Part shown: piece after piece, positions 26,501-35,212 of the stretch
Position numbering within the stretch: the first letter of the stretch is position 1
Layout of the letters: every line of letters starts with the position of its first letter
Assembly (NCBI RefSeq): GCF_016031635.1
Contig: NZ_JACEGD010000002.1
Coordinates: 1-64,000, forward strand
DNA length: 64,000 nt
DNA from: Bradyrhizobium diversitatis
GTDB taxonomy: Bacteria > Pseudomonadota > Alphaproteobacteria > Rhizobiales > Xanthobacteraceae
Direction of reading: 5' to 3'
Program-made: the position numbers and the translations under genes
The notes under the pieces: model-generated
Database searches by the model: none
Told to the model about the DNA's origin: nothing
Seen by the model: only the letters and a program-made list of their open reading frames with translations

Positions 26501-27906
26501 CCGGTCGCAGCTACCACGCGGAGCTCTCGGCTCGGAATCGCCGGCTTCGTGTCCATTATTTGCTCGAGCCAGGCTGGAAGGCGGATGCCGCGATCCAGGG
26601 GCTCGGTCGAACGAACCGCACCAACCAGGCGCAGCCACCGCTGTTCCGACCCATCGCGACCGACGTCAAGGCCGAGAAGCGCTTCCTCTCGACCATTGCG
26701 CGCCGGCTCGACACGTTGGGAGCCATCACGCGCGGACAGCGCCAGACCGGCGGGCAGGGCCTATTCCGGCCCGAGGACAATCTTGAGAGCCATTACGCCC
26801 GCGACGCGTTGCGCCAGCTCTATCTGCTGCTTGTGCGCGGCAAGGTCGAAGGTTGCTCGCTCGAGATCTTCGAAGACGCCACGGGTCTGAAGCTCGTGGA
26901 CGCGAACGGCATCAAGGACGATCTGCCGCCGATCACAACGTTCCTGAACCGCCTGCTCGCGCTCACCATCGACCTGCAGGGCTTGTTGTTCACCGCTTTC
27001 GAGCAGTTGCTGAACGCCAAGGTCGAGGGCGCCATCGCCAGCGGCGTCTACGACATCGGCCTGGAGACGCTGCAGGCTGAGAGCTTCGTCGTCACCGATC
27101 GACGCACGATCTACACCCATCCGGCCACCGGCGCGGAAACCCGGCTGCTCACCATCACCGAGCGCCGGCGCAATCGCCCCATGCCGCCGGATCGAGCGCT
27201 CGATTATCTCGCCGATGCTCGGGCGGTGTTGCTGGTCAACGAGCGCTCAGGGCGCGCCGCGGTGCAGATTCCGGCGCCGAGCCTCATGCTCGATGACGGC
27301 GAGATCGAACGCCGCGTGCGGCTGATCCGCCCCATGGAGCACCATTATGCTTCCATCAAGATGATGGACGAGAGTCACTGGCAGCCTGCGGATCGCGAGA
27401 CATTCGCCGTGGCATGGAACGGCGAACTCCTCGAGGTCCCCGAGTTCGCTGAGAGCAGCCTTCACATCGTCGCCGGTCTGCTGCTGCCGATTTGGAAGCG
27501 GCTTCCGAACGAATCGACCCGGGTCTATCGGCTTCAGAGCGATGATGGAGAACGCATCATCGGCCGCAGGGTCTCGCCAGCCTGGGCGACGAACGCTTGC
27601 GCGACCGAAACCGGCAGCTTGGGCCCGCAGGAGGCTTTCTCGGCGTTGATGGAGGGGCGCACCGTCCTCGACCTCGCCGAGGACCTGCAGCTCCATCGTG
27701 TCCGCGTGATGAGCGTCCATCGCATCGAGCTGTCCGGCTTCACCGATACGATGCGTGACCGGTTGCGCGCCTACGGCCTCTTCAGCGAGATCATCTCGTG
27801 GAAGCTGCGCATGTTCGTGCCGACAGACGCGACCGGAGCCGGGGTGTTAGCAAAGGTGCTCGACCACTATCCGGTCGTGCGCATCGGCGAGCGGGAGGCC
27901 GCCTGA
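23575..27906 (+). CDS. Strawberry-notch-family helicase fused to an N6-adenine methyltransferase
   Basis: The start at ATG 23575 gives 1443 residues. The N-terminal third is a class I methyltransferase with motif I VLEPSAGTG (about 149) and the adenine-methylase motif VLMNPPFS (about 212). The rest is an SF2 helicase of the strawberry-notch type: Walker A GDGTGAGKGRQ (about 502), Walker B VIIFDESHAM (about 610), YVSATGATTVHNLAY (about 660) and the C-terminal GLGRTNRTNQAQPP motif VI (about 1010). All motifs are intact. The organisation resembles phage P1 DarB, an antirestriction methylase-helicase that travels with DNA; an anti-restriction role during ICE transfer is inference. The gene overlaps the toprim gene by one base (TGATG). 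Confidence 0.9.
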   Translation: MKHLFSTAADEAATISPARAPEGARAIIAAAEQLLPHVEHGRRIDSAILRAAMQEAFGASDATGAWDWKEAYDACEVATILFLRKYGKALFRKAASPASRLSALDKIAQLLPTHTRRSAESETFQQFSTPIPLGLAALTAAAITAADGVLEPSAGTGLLAILAEIAGSALMLNELAETRAVLLSSLFPAISVTHFDAAQIDDHLDPAIVPSVVLMNPPFSATANVSGRMADTAYRHIASALARLADGGRLVTITGASFSPEASAWRDAFARLQERGRVVFTAAIAGAVYAKNGTTIETRLTVIDRVPADDPRAFPESPGMASDVATLLRWIGEHVPARLPVASTGALPVSDSSAPRTVRGYLARATAQSARASVADPEAVDLAYETIDWTPPESARLSDAIYEEYRLQSIRIPGAQAHPTKLVQSAAMASVAPPKPNYRPRLPANLVSYGILSDAQLETVIYAGEAHANYLAGAWTVDETFDLVTAARDDAPNAVRFRRGFMLGDGTGAGKGRQSAGIILDNWLQGRRKAVWISKSDKLLEDAQRDWSALGMERLLVTPLSRFPQGREIRLAEGVLFLTYATLRSDDRGEKLSRVRQIVQWLGSDFDGVIIFDESHAMQNAGGGKGERGDVAPSQQGRAGLRLQHALPNARIVYVSATGATTVHNLAYAQRLGLWGGEDFPFATRAEFVEAIEEGGVAAMEVLSRDLRSLGLYTARSLSYDGVEYELVEHQLTDEQRRIYDAYAGAFSIIHNHLDAAMQAANITGETGTLNRQAKSAARSAFESAKQRFFGHLLTSMKTPTLVRSIERDLAEGHAAVIQIVSTGEALMERRLAEIPPEEWNDVRVDITPREYVLDYLAHSFPVQLYEPVTDAEGNLSSRPVFRDGQPVESREAVARRNDLIERLASLPPVPGALDQIVQRFGTDLVAEVTGRSRRVVRRGDRLAVESRAASANLAETAAFMDDLKRVLVFSEAGGTGRSYHAELSARNRRLRVHYLLEPGWKADAAIQGLGRTNRTNQAQPPLFRPIATDVKAEKRFLSTIARRLDTLGAITRGQRQTGGQGLFRPEDNLESHYARDALRQLYLLLVRGKVEGCSLEIFEDATGLKLVDANGIKDDLPPITTFLNRLLALTIDLQGLLFTAFEQLLNAKVEGAIASGVYDIGLETLQAESFVVTDRRTIYTHPATGAETRLLTITERRRNRPMPPDRALDYLADARAVLLVNERSGRAAVQIPAPSLMLDDGEIERRVRLIRPMEHHYASIKMMDESHWQPADRETFAVAWNGELLEVPEFAESSLHIVAGLLLPIWKRLPNESTRVYRLQSDDGERIIGRRVSPAWATNACATETGSLGPQEAFSALMEGRTVLDLAEDLQLHRVRVMSVHRIELSGFTDTMRDRLRAYGLFSEIISWKLRMFVPTDATGAGVLAKVLDHYPVVRIGEREAA

Positions 27907-28964
27907 TGGCCCGCGACAATGCCTCCGAACTGGCCCGCCGTCTCGCGCGTGACGCCGAGGCGGTGTGCCGCCATTATCTGTCCAACGGGCGGCGGCAGGG
28001 CCGCTACTGGATGGTGGGCGACGTCCGTAATACGCCTGGTCGCTCAATGTTCGTGCGACTCAGAGAATCGGTGAAGGGACCCGCGGGCAAGTGGACCGAT
28101 GCCGCCTCGGCCGAACATGGTGATCTCCTCGACGTGATCCGCGAGAGCTGCGGTCTCGTGGACTTCCGCGATGTCGTCACTGAAGCACGACGGTTTCTGA
28201 GTCTGCCGCGTCCAGAACTGGAGCCTGAGCCGAAGCGCCGGTCGAGAAAACCGCTCGCGCCGGTCGGATCGCCAGAGGCGGCGCGGCGACTCTTCGGAAT
28301 GTCGCAGTTGATCGAGGGCACACTCGTAGAAGCGTATCTCCGCAATCGCGGCATTACGGCTTTGCACGAAACCGGAAGTCTGCGGTTTCACCCGCGTTGC
28401 TATTACCGGCCCGACGACCACAGCGCCACCGAGACCTGGCCGGCGATGATCGCCGCTGTCACCGATCTCTCCGGCCACCTGACCGGAGCGCATCGCACAT
28501 GGCTTGATCCTGATGGCTTCAGCGAGACGACGCTCGGCAAGGCGCGGATCGACACGCCGAAACGGGCGATGGGCGACCTGCTTGGTCACGCCGTTCGATT
28601 TGGCGTAGCCGGCGAAGTCATGGCGGCCGGCGAGGGCATCGAGACGATGCTGTCGCTCCGCTGCGTCCTGCCTACCATGCCGATGGTCGCCGCCCTCTCG
28701 GCGGCGCATCTCTCCGCCATCCTCTTCCCGGGCACGCTCCGCCGGCTCTATATCGCCCGCGACGACGATCCTGCTGGTGACGGCGCCATGGCCACTTTGA
28801 TCGATCGGGCGCAGGACGCCGGGATCGAGGCAATCGTGATATCGCCACGGCTTGGCGACTTCAATGAGGACCTTCGCCTGCTCGGACTTGACGCCCTTCG
28901 GGCCGCGAGCCGCGTGCAGATCGCGGCGCAGGACGTCGCGCGCTTTATGGAGCTGGCGGCATAG
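27906..28964 (+). CDS. Toprim-domain primase-like protein
   Basis: The 352-residue product has its ATG overlapping the helicase stop by one base. The N-terminal part (YLSNGRRQGRYWMVGDVRNT) resembles the DUF7146 / primase zinc-free lead domain. The C-terminal toprim fold shows VMAAGEGIETMLSL (catalytic glutamate in GEGIET, about 240) and LYIARDDDPAGDGAM (DxD motif, about 285). Relatives are virulence-associated VapE/primase-type proteins of ICEs and prophages. It presumably primes DNA synthesis or opens DNA together with the upstream helicase. Translation is coupled. Activity is inferred from intact motifs. Confidence 0.88.
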   Translation: MARDNASELARRLARDAEAVCRHYLSNGRRQGRYWMVGDVRNTPGRSMFVRLRESVKGPAGKWTDAASAEHGDLLDVIRESCGLVDFRDVVTEARRFLSLPRPELEPEPKRRSRKPLAPVGSPEAARRLFGMSQLIEGTLVEAYLRNRGITALHETGSLRFHPRCYYRPDDHSATETWPAMIAAVTDLSGHLTGAHRTWLDPDGFSETTLGKARIDTPKRAMGDLLGHAVRFGVAGEVMAAGEGIETMLSLRCVLPTMPMVAALSAAHLSAILFPGTLRRLYIARDDDPAGDGAMATLIDRAQDAGIEAIVISPRLGDFNEDLRLLGLDALRAASRVQIAAQDVARFMELAA

Positions 28965-29104
28965 CCGGAACGGGGAGGGGTGATGCAGCCCCTTCGTTAC
29001 CGCGAGGCTGGTGGTCATGCTTCCCTCGGCGACGGAGAGGACCGCTCCCACGGCCTTCTTAAGAGGGCGATCGGGCGGCAAGCGGCCCGGACCGGCAACC
29101 TCGC

Positions 29105-29291
29105 GGGCCGACTATTTTCCGTCGGCGGCAGAGCCGCCTTTACATCGCGAGGCAAAATAGTCGGCCCCCTTCGGTCCTCCGCCAGGGCTCCGGCCCACGG
29201 CTCACGCTGCGGGTGCAGGTTCGTACCGCCTGCCGCTTTCGTCGCCATGAAGGCCGCGATGGGCGCGGTCGCACCGACGAGGGAAGCCGCA
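29105..29291 (+). promoter_or_regulatory. Structured leader B1 before the DUF2493 gene
   Basis: A perfect 14-base inverted repeat (GGGCCGACTATTTT at 29105-29118, complement at 29154-29167) encloses a second hairpin GGCGGC-AGA-GCCGCC (29124-29138). Downstream, GGTCCTCCGCC and CTCCGGCCC and, nearer the start codon, CGCCATGAAGGCCGC align with leader B2 (37054-37233), which precedes an unrelated gene. The 28965-29104 stretch before it shows no gene. Confidence 0.65.
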
Positions 29292-30227
29292 ATGACCACC
29301 GACCACGACGACGGTTTCGAGCCGCCGCACAACTCATCCCCGACCGATCAGATCCTCCAGGAACTCCAGCTCTATGGCCACCGTCCCTTCCACGATGAGC
29401 CCGATCCGCGGCCGCTTCCCGAAGCACATATCCTTTCTGGCAGCATCTCCGACATCTTCGACGCCCTCGTGGTGGCGCTGGCCGAAACACGCCTCGAACC
29501 CGATCTCGAAGACCTGCTCTGGTCGACAGTGAACGTCTTCCACCGCGCCATCGACAGGATCGAGCGCGAGCTCGACGGCAACGAGCTGGCGCAGCAGCGA
29601 TTGCAGCGGGAGCAGGACGGCAGCGAGATCAAGTCCGTCGAGCTGGAGCGGCTGACGGCAGAAGGGCAGACGCTGATCGAGCGGCGCAACGCCTTCGAAC
29701 TGATGCGCGACCAGGCCGCCGACGAGTTCGAACGCCACACCCATTCCGCCTGGCGGCCGCGCAACGGGTCCAAGGTCAACCACCGCAATTTGACCTCCGC
29801 GATGATCGACAGCCGCGATTTCCTCGCCGCGAAGAGGCACGCCGACAACCAGGTGCTCCTGCCGGCGGGGCCGAAGGTGGCGCTGACCGGCGGGCTCGAC
29901 TTCAACGACCACCGGCTGATCTGGGCCAAGCTTGATCAGGTCCACGCCAAGCACTCGGACATGGTGCTGCTGCACGGCGGATCGCCCAAGGGCGCCGAGC
30001 TGATCGCCGCCAAATGGGCTGACAACCGCAAGGTCCCGCAGATCGCCTTCAGGCCCGACTGGACGAAACACGCCAAAGCTGCACCGTTCAAGCGGAACGA
30101 TGCGATGCTGCAGACACTTCCCATCGGGTTGCTGCACTTTCCCGGGACCGGCATCCAGGACAATCTCGCCGACAAGGCCAAAAAGCTCGGCATCCCGGTC
30201 TGGAGGTTTGGAACGGGCGGCGCGTGA
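29292..30227 (+). CDS. DUF2493 (SLOG/YspA-like) protein
   Basis: Start is ATG 29292 (MTTDHDDGFEPPHN), behind GAGGGAAG; the longer frame to 28980 would translate the leader hairpins. Of its 311 residues, the first 190 are acidic and helical, with a coiled segment (LEDLLWSTVNVFHRAIDRIE). The C-terminal SLOG-like domain shows VALTGGLDFNDHRLIWAKLD, MVLLHGGSPKGAELIAAKWA and KKLGIPVWRFG. SLOG domains bind nucleotide-derived ligands. The gene is a constant member of this ICE block; its role is unknown. After the stop, 30228-30475 holds no gene I can support. Confidence 0.85.
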   Translation: MTTDHDDGFEPPHNSSPTDQILQELQLYGHRPFHDEPDPRPLPEAHILSGSISDIFDALVVALAETRLEPDLEDLLWSTVNVFHRAIDRIERELDGNELAQQRLQREQDGSEIKSVELERLTAEGQTLIERRNAFELMRDQAADEFERHTHSAWRPRNGSKVNHRNLTSAMIDSRDFLAAKRHADNQVLLPAGPKVALTGGLDFNDHRLIWAKLDQVHAKHSDMVLLHGGSPKGAELIAAKWADNRKVPQIAFRPDWTKHAKAAPFKRNDAMLQTLPIGLLHFPGTGIQDNLADKAKKLGIPVWRFGTGGA

Positions 30228-30475
30228 GCGCCGCTATCCCCTCTTGCTCCGCGGAATACACGAAACAGTTCAAGATTGCTGGCGCCGAGTGCTGTGATTG
30301 TTCAGCGCGCGGGTATGCTTGCCTTCGATCGAAAACCAGTATCTGTGCGTCGCATCGCTGGCCGCGCATTCTGCTGCGCTGGACCCACGAGGCCGCCGTG
30401 CCTCCGCTATACGGCTTCAAATGCTAAGGCGGTCAGGCAGGCGACGGACTGCCCCGTATTGGTGATCGGCGCCAT

Positions 30476-30649
30476 TCAGTCGGGTTCGCCGGTCACGGCG
30501 ATCCTTGCCAAGCGCGCATAAAGGGCCAATTCGGTGTCGTCCTCGATCATATCGTCGAGCATGTCTTCATGTCGCTTTGATCGGAAGCCGACGCCGGACG
30601 AATCGAGGGTCGCGGAACCGTTAGATCGCTTGAGATTGGACATCCGCAT
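30476..30649 (-). CDS. Possible small acidic-tailed protein
   Basis: A short ORF (57 residues; alternative ATG at 30643) has a plausible sequence, SKRHEDMLDDMIEDDTELAL followed by YARLARIAVTGEPD, but no ribosome binding site. It lies between the ICE backbone and the protease operon. No domain is recognised. The sequence between it and the subtilase stop (30650-30828) shows nothing else. Confidence 0.35.
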   Translation of the reverse strand: MRMSNLKRSNGSATLDSSGVGFRSKRHEDMLDDMIEDDTELALYARLARIAVTGEPD

Positions 30650-30828
30650 TCGAGCGCGTTTATGACGCGGACGAACGGGACTATCTTGTATGGGAATATC
30701 GTTCCTGGAACAGAAATGCTCTCTGCGACTTGAAACGCCTTCCGCGGCGCCCATTGACGAACCGCGCTCCGGCAATCGATCATGTCGACGCAGACCGCCG
30801 CCCGTCAGTGCGCCGCTTCCGGGTGGCT

Positions 30829-33147
30829 TCAATTCCAATAGCAACTATCGCAGAACGTTATGCTTTGCAGCGTCCTCATATTGAGCGGTTCGGGCGCCTT
30901 CAGGACAAGCACGCCGTTCTGATCAGACGCCGCCTCCCGAAAGGGAACGTCGGTCAGTTGGCCGTTCTGCAAGTCGCATGGGACGAAGCTGACATCCCCC
31001 GATACGGGAGGGCCGTCGCGCCGTACGACGCTGAGCTTGCCATCGGGAGTCCGATGGATCTGCGCGAACGCCGTTCTGGTTAGTGGACTGCCGCATAGCG
31101 TCGCCCCCGGCGAAAGGGTTATACGGCCGAGCCGAAACTTCCCATCATCGGCGCGGACCACGTCGAACGGTGTCGCCAACGCCGTCGGTATGTCGAGAAT
31201 TCTGGCCGAACGCGTCTTGCCCAGAAGATCCTCGGAATACCGTCCCGTTGACAGAATCCGATTTTTCCTTCGCGCGGCGGACGCGTACTCCTGAAGCAGG
31301 TTCGCGGCAAACGAGACCAGCGGAGCCGAAAATGAGGTTCCGTTGACGACGACCTTCGTGAACTTCGACCCGTCGTAGGTGAACGTCGGAACGCCACATC
31401 CGGGGGCCGCCAAGTCGACGTGTTCGGCGCTCTTGTTCGACTTGCTCCACCATTGATCGGTCGAGGATACCGCGCCGACAGTTATCACATTCCTCTTCGA
31501 CGTTCCTCCCCAACGTGCGGGCATGTAATCGTCGGCGCTACCGCCGTCGTTCCCCGCAGCGACCACGAAAAGCACTTGAGGCAGATCGCTGAAGAAGCCG
31601 CTGAAGTTGAGCGGGCGTTCGTACTGATTGACATTGAATTTGAGGCTGAGATTGACGGATGCCACATCGGCTTGCCCCCAATTATCGCCGGAGAGCGTCC
31701 TCAAGACCGCCGATGTGTCGACATCCAGCGTCCCGTCCGCCAGTCTTCTGTATCCCATGAGATCGACGATCATCCCACCGTCCGCCGATGCGTTGGACCC
31801 GATCAGGTGATCTTCGGAAAGTACGCCGATGCCGCCGAGAGCCAACGCCAATACGCCGATACCGTGCTCCGCATTCTTGGCTCCCGAGACGAAATACACC
31901 GGCGGACGCGAAGAGGACCACAGATAGGGATCGGTGTTCGGACCGTCCGCATCGGAATTCGGGATGAAATAACTGCGGTCGAAGGGAGACATACCGACTT
32001 TGCCGCTCGGAAAACCGGTATCGAAGATCAACAACCTGCCACCGCTAGGCTTGCGTCCGGCAAGCTTTCTGAGCTCGAGGACCTTTTTCAGCTCCGACAT
32101 ATTGACGGGCCATCGGCCGCTTTCGCCTTCCGGACAGCTTTGCCCATCGCCCGCCGCGGGCTCATCGAAATAAGGCGTGAACGTACCGAACGAACCCACG
32201 CCCGAGCTGTTCGAAGGCGGCAAAGCCGCGAATATCTGTTTGGCCGCCGCTTTGGCGTCGACGCCGTCCTTCAACTCTACGGCGTAAGCGGTCGGCGAGA
32301 GCGTCGAAACGACCAGGTTGGTCCTATTGGGAAGATTATTGAAGTCGACAGGCTCGTTGGAGGCAAGAACGTCTTGCGCTCTCAGTATCCTCTCAAATCC
32401 CTGCACCTTCCTGTTCAAGTTCGGATCAACCTTGCCGGACGTCGTGGAAAGCGCGGCCTTCAGCACCGAATTGTAGCTGTCGTTCGCAGCGGCATCGGAC
32501 AGCCGTTCGCTGGACATCCGGCCGATGAGCGACGGCCCTTGCTTTCCGAGAGCTTCGGAGAAATTCGACCAGCCTTGCTGAAGCTTTTCGAAGCCGATGG
32601 ACTGACTCGGTCCCAACGGAGCATCGGTCTTATCGAGGTAGGTAGAGGCCACGATCGTGGAAGGCCATTTGGTCGTGAACTGCGCCGTTTGGATGTCCGA
32701 ATCGACACCCGTGGACTTCCTGATCGCTTCGGCGAGCGCGCCCGGTGTCGTCGGCGTCGCCTTGCTCCAGTCGATACTGTTGTCCTTTGCCTCCACGGTC
32801 GCGAGCTTCTCCTGCGCGAAGAGGCAGGCGGGGAATACGAGGTTCGCATCCGACGAGAGAACGGTCCTGCCTTCCTTCACGTCGGCATTCTGGCTATTCG
32901 CCTGAATGAAGATCGGCAGATAGTAGCGCCGCGCGTTCGCGGTTCCGCAGTTATCGGCGATCGCCTTGAGGATGTCGCTTCCCTTGGACAACGAGACCGT
33001 CTTCTCCCGCCCTAGTTTCGCGATGGTCACGGCAAGGGTCGGCGTGAGATCCGTCGTCTGAACGATGAGCTTATCTTCGGCCGCTCCGCTCGGATCGGCG
33101 ACGGACGACAGCCAAATGGCCGCCAACAGCGCGCTTCGGAAGCTCAT
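30829..33147 (-). CDS. Exported subtilisin-family (S8) serine protease
   Basis: Start is ATG 33147 (MSFRSALLAAIWLSSVADPS), overlapping the upstream trypsin stop by four bases (ATGA); 772 residues. A signal peptide ends near GAA at residue 24. A ~340-residue prodomain-like region with no recognised fold precedes the S8 domain, which shows LLIFDTGFPS (Asp about 374), AEHGIGVLAL (His about 426), VVAAGNDGG (oxyanion Asn) and NGTSFSAPLV (Ser about 605). The C-terminal 150 residues are unassigned and contain a Cys pair (FCDSCYWN) at the very end. Periplasmic or extracellular. The triad is intact. Third gene of a lipoprotein-trypsin-subtilase operon. Confidence 0.85.
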   Translation of the reverse strand: MSFRSALLAAIWLSSVADPSGAAEDKLIVQTTDLTPTLAVTIAKLGREKTVSLSKGSDILKAIADNCGTANARRYYLPIFIQANSQNADVKEGRTVLSSDANLVFPACLFAQEKLATVEAKDNSIDWSKATPTTPGALAEAIRKSTGVDSDIQTAQFTTKWPSTIVASTYLDKTDAPLGPSQSIGFEKLQQGWSNFSEALGKQGPSLIGRMSSERLSDAAANDSYNSVLKAALSTTSGKVDPNLNRKVQGFERILRAQDVLASNEPVDFNNLPNRTNLVVSTLSPTAYAVELKDGVDAKAAAKQIFAALPPSNSSGVGSFGTFTPYFDEPAAGDGQSCPEGESGRWPVNMSELKKVLELRKLAGRKPSGGRLLIFDTGFPSGKVGMSPFDRSYFIPNSDADGPNTDPYLWSSSRPPVYFVSGAKNAEHGIGVLALALGGIGVLSEDHLIGSNASADGGMIVDLMGYRRLADGTLDVDTSAVLRTLSGDNWGQADVASVNLSLKFNVNQYERPLNFSGFFSDLPQVLFVVAAGNDGGSADDYMPARWGGTSKRNVITVGAVSSTDQWWSKSNKSAEHVDLAAPGCGVPTFTYDGSKFTKVVVNGTSFSAPLVSFAANLLQEYASAARRKNRILSTGRYSEDLLGKTRSARILDIPTALATPFDVVRADDGKFRLGRITLSPGATLCGSPLTRTAFAQIHRTPDGKLSVVRRDGPPVSGDVSFVPCDLQNGQLTDVPFREAASDQNGVLVLKAPEPLNMRTLQSITFCDSCYWN

Positions 33148-34025
33148 GGCGTGAAGCGGTCGTGGCAACCGGCCGCGTTCGGATCGAGACCACATATCGT
33201 CGTTCCTTTGGCCTTTTTCCAATCAAGTATGAAGTCGCGGGTCGCCCCCGAGAAGGGCGTGATGCCGGAAGATCTTGCTGACACATCATAGGACGAATTT
33301 ATTCCGACGACGGAGCGCGGGTTCACGGGGTGGTCCTCTACCGCGAGCAGATAGGCGGCTCCGCCGCTGTCCCCCGGGCAGATGACCACACCTCCTTTCG
33401 TCATGAGGTGATCGTCCTTGTCGGTCGGCAGCTTCAGGACTTTCGACGTTCCGCCGTACAGTTGTCCAGCCCGGTCCAGCGTCACCACGCTGCGACAACC
33501 GTACCCAAGAAGAAAAAGCTTGGTGCCGCTCGCGACCGGAGAACTCATATCGAGATTTTCGAAGCCTCCCGCGTTCGGCAACGATCCCGCGCTGAAACAC
33601 ATGGCGACGTCTCCAGCGAGGGACCGCCGCACGAATTTCGGATTCCTCTCGCACGAGATTTCGAAGGTTCCCATCGCGCCGAGATCGACCGAATAGGAAG
33701 CGCCATCGCTGATGCAATGCGCGGCAGTGATCAACGCATGCTCGCCGACGATCGTGCTGGTACACGCCAAGGTTTTTGCATAGAGAAACTTGAGAGTCGC
33801 GCGCCAATTGAAAGGGTCTTGCTTCGACCCACCGTCGATTTGAACAGAGCCTGCTCCAAGCGGAACAGGAGGTGTCATGACAATCGTTCGCCGCTTCCCG
33901 GACTTGTTCGCCGCGCCCGCCTCACCCTGGCAAAGGCCAAGGGACGCCAGAAGACCCAGAACTGCCCAGATCTTCGATACCACCGGGCCCCAATGCCGGC
34001 CTGCAGGCGAATGCCGATCGGACAT
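33144..34025 (-). CDS. Exported trypsin-like (S1) serine protease
   Basis: Start is ATG 34025 (MSDRHSPAGRHWGPVVSKIW), 11 bases after the lipoprotein stop; the frame upstream to 34241 lies inside that gene. The 293-residue product has a signal peptide with hydrophobic core IWAVLGLLASLGLCQ and cleavage near AGA (residue 38). Triad: H103 in LITAAHC, D139 in AGDVAMC and S220 in CPGDSGGA. Paired cysteines in the mature part fit an oxidising compartment. It ends in overlap with the subtilase start, so the two proteases should be made together; a proteolytic cascade is possible but inferred. Confidence 0.85.
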   Translation of the reverse strand: MSDRHSPAGRHWGPVVSKIWAVLGLLASLGLCQGEAGAANKSGKRRTIVMTPPVPLGAGSVQIDGGSKQDPFNWRATLKFLYAKTLACTSTIVGEHALITAAHCISDGASYSVDLGAMGTFEISCERNPKFVRRSLAGDVAMCFSAGSLPNAGGFENLDMSSPVASGTKLFLLGYGCRSVVTLDRAGQLYGGTSKVLKLPTDKDDHLMTKGGVVICPGDSGGAAYLLAVEDHPVNPRSVVGINSSYDVSARSSGITPFSGATRDFILDWKKAKGTTICGLDPNAAGCHDRFTP

Positions 34026-34036
34026 CTCTACAGCCC

Positions 34037-35212
34037 TCAAGGCGGCGTAGTCGGCACGACGACGAGCCGTAGTTGTTCGAGTCTCTGGTAGAAAAGTTGC
34101 CGCTTCTGTTCGTCCGACATGGATTTCGGTCCATCGTCGCTCGGCTGACCGAGCACGATGTTCAGCGTGTTCGTCGTCGTACGGGATCCCGATAAGAACG
34201 TACCGTTGGTGCCTGGTCCCTTGAAGCGGACGAGAGACCAACTGGGCGTCACGTTCCCGTTGACCGCCACGATGAACTGAGCCTGATGGGAGATCGAATC
34301 GATCGGCGGATCACGCGGAAGAAGTTCCCATGCAGCCTTCGCCGCCTTCACGGCGCCGTTCGCCTCTTCGGTGGCGGCTTTGAGGGCGTCGGGTATCTTC
34401 TTAAAAAGCGTGTCTTGTTCGGGAAGAGGCGTCTGCCCGCCGCGGATAGCGATGTTGGCCCGCCAAACCCAGGCTTGGCCTTTATCCGCCTGTTCCAGCG
34501 CGGTCACCGCGGCGCCGTTCGCCTTGGAGGCCGCATCATAGGTACCTTGGATGTTCTTTTGCAGCGCAAGCGCCTTCGCCCGAGCCGCATATATCCGCGC
34601 TTTCTGCGCGAGTTCTTCCGAGTTCAAGAGCGCTCTGTTCGCCAGTTCGATTTCCTTCACGCCGGCTTCAGCGGGCTGCTGTCCGGTCGGACCCGGCAAT
34701 GGAGCCGGCTTGCCGGTCGGAGGAGCGTGATATCCGATCGTAAGCTGGCCGTTTCCCGCCGGCGCGAGCGCCGATTGGATCCACTCTTCCAAGCCCAAAT
34801 GTCCCAGAAGCCCCTCTTGCAGCGGTCCGGCGCAGTCGAGGGTCTGGGCCCGCATCAACTCGTCGACCGACAGCGTGAAGCTCAAAACCTCGTTTCTGAT
34901 GGCCGTACCGCTCACCCCTCCTCCCGCTGCGACGCTGTACGTCGGTTCGGTCACAAGGATCGACGGATTGAGAGACGACTGCTCGTTGGTTACGAGCGTG
35001 AGGTCCACCTTGGCCGTCCAGTATCGCAGCCACTGGAAATCGCCCGTGGGATACGCTCCCCCGATCGGAGGAAGCGCGAACGCCATCTCGCACTTGATCC
35101 GCTCGACGATATCCGAGATGGCGACGCCATCCTCCCGCAACTGGGGTATGTTCGTGCAACTGGCGACGCACACAAGCGATGCGAGCCCCAGGCCTCGCAA
35201 GAAATTAGACAT
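34037..35212 (-). CDS. Lipoprotein, first gene of the exported protease operon
   Basis: Start is ATG 35212 (MSNFLRGLGLASLVCVASC), giving a signal sequence with lipobox VASC and lipidated Cys19; the frame to 35245 gives no better start. The mature region (391 residues in all) begins TNIPQLREDG. It has a beta-rich first half (TLVTNEQSSLNPSILVTEPT), a helical Ala-rich middle (EELAQKARIYAARAKALALQ) and a C-terminal half ending VVPTTPP. No known family is recognised. Possibly an outer- or inner-membrane anchor, inhibitor or sensor for the two proteases. The start codon sits inside one arm of the 35206-35272 inverted repeat. Confidence 0.7.
   Translation of the reverse strand: MSNFLRGLGLASLVCVASCTNIPQLREDGVAISDIVERIKCEMAFALPPIGGAYPTGDFQWLRYWTAKVDLTLVTNEQSSLNPSILVTEPTYSVAAGGGVSGTAIRNEVLSFTLSVDELMRAQTLDCAGPLQEGLLGHLGLEEWIQSALAPAGNGQLTIGYHAPPTGKPAPLPGPTGQQPAEAGVKEIELANRALLNSEELAQKARIYAARAKALALQKNIQGTYDAASKANGAAVTALEQADKGQAWVWRANIAIRGGQTPLPEQDTLFKKIPDALKAATEEANGAVKAAKAAWELLPRDPPIDSISHQAQFIVAVNGNVTPSWSLVRFKGPGTNGTFLSGSRTTTNTLNIVLGQPSDDGPKSMSDEQKRQLFYQRLEQLRLVVVPTTPP

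Noticed and set aside
31420..33015. A 531-residue plus-strand frame
   Set aside because: Exact antisense of the subtilase gene; no family-like sequence and no ribosome binding site.
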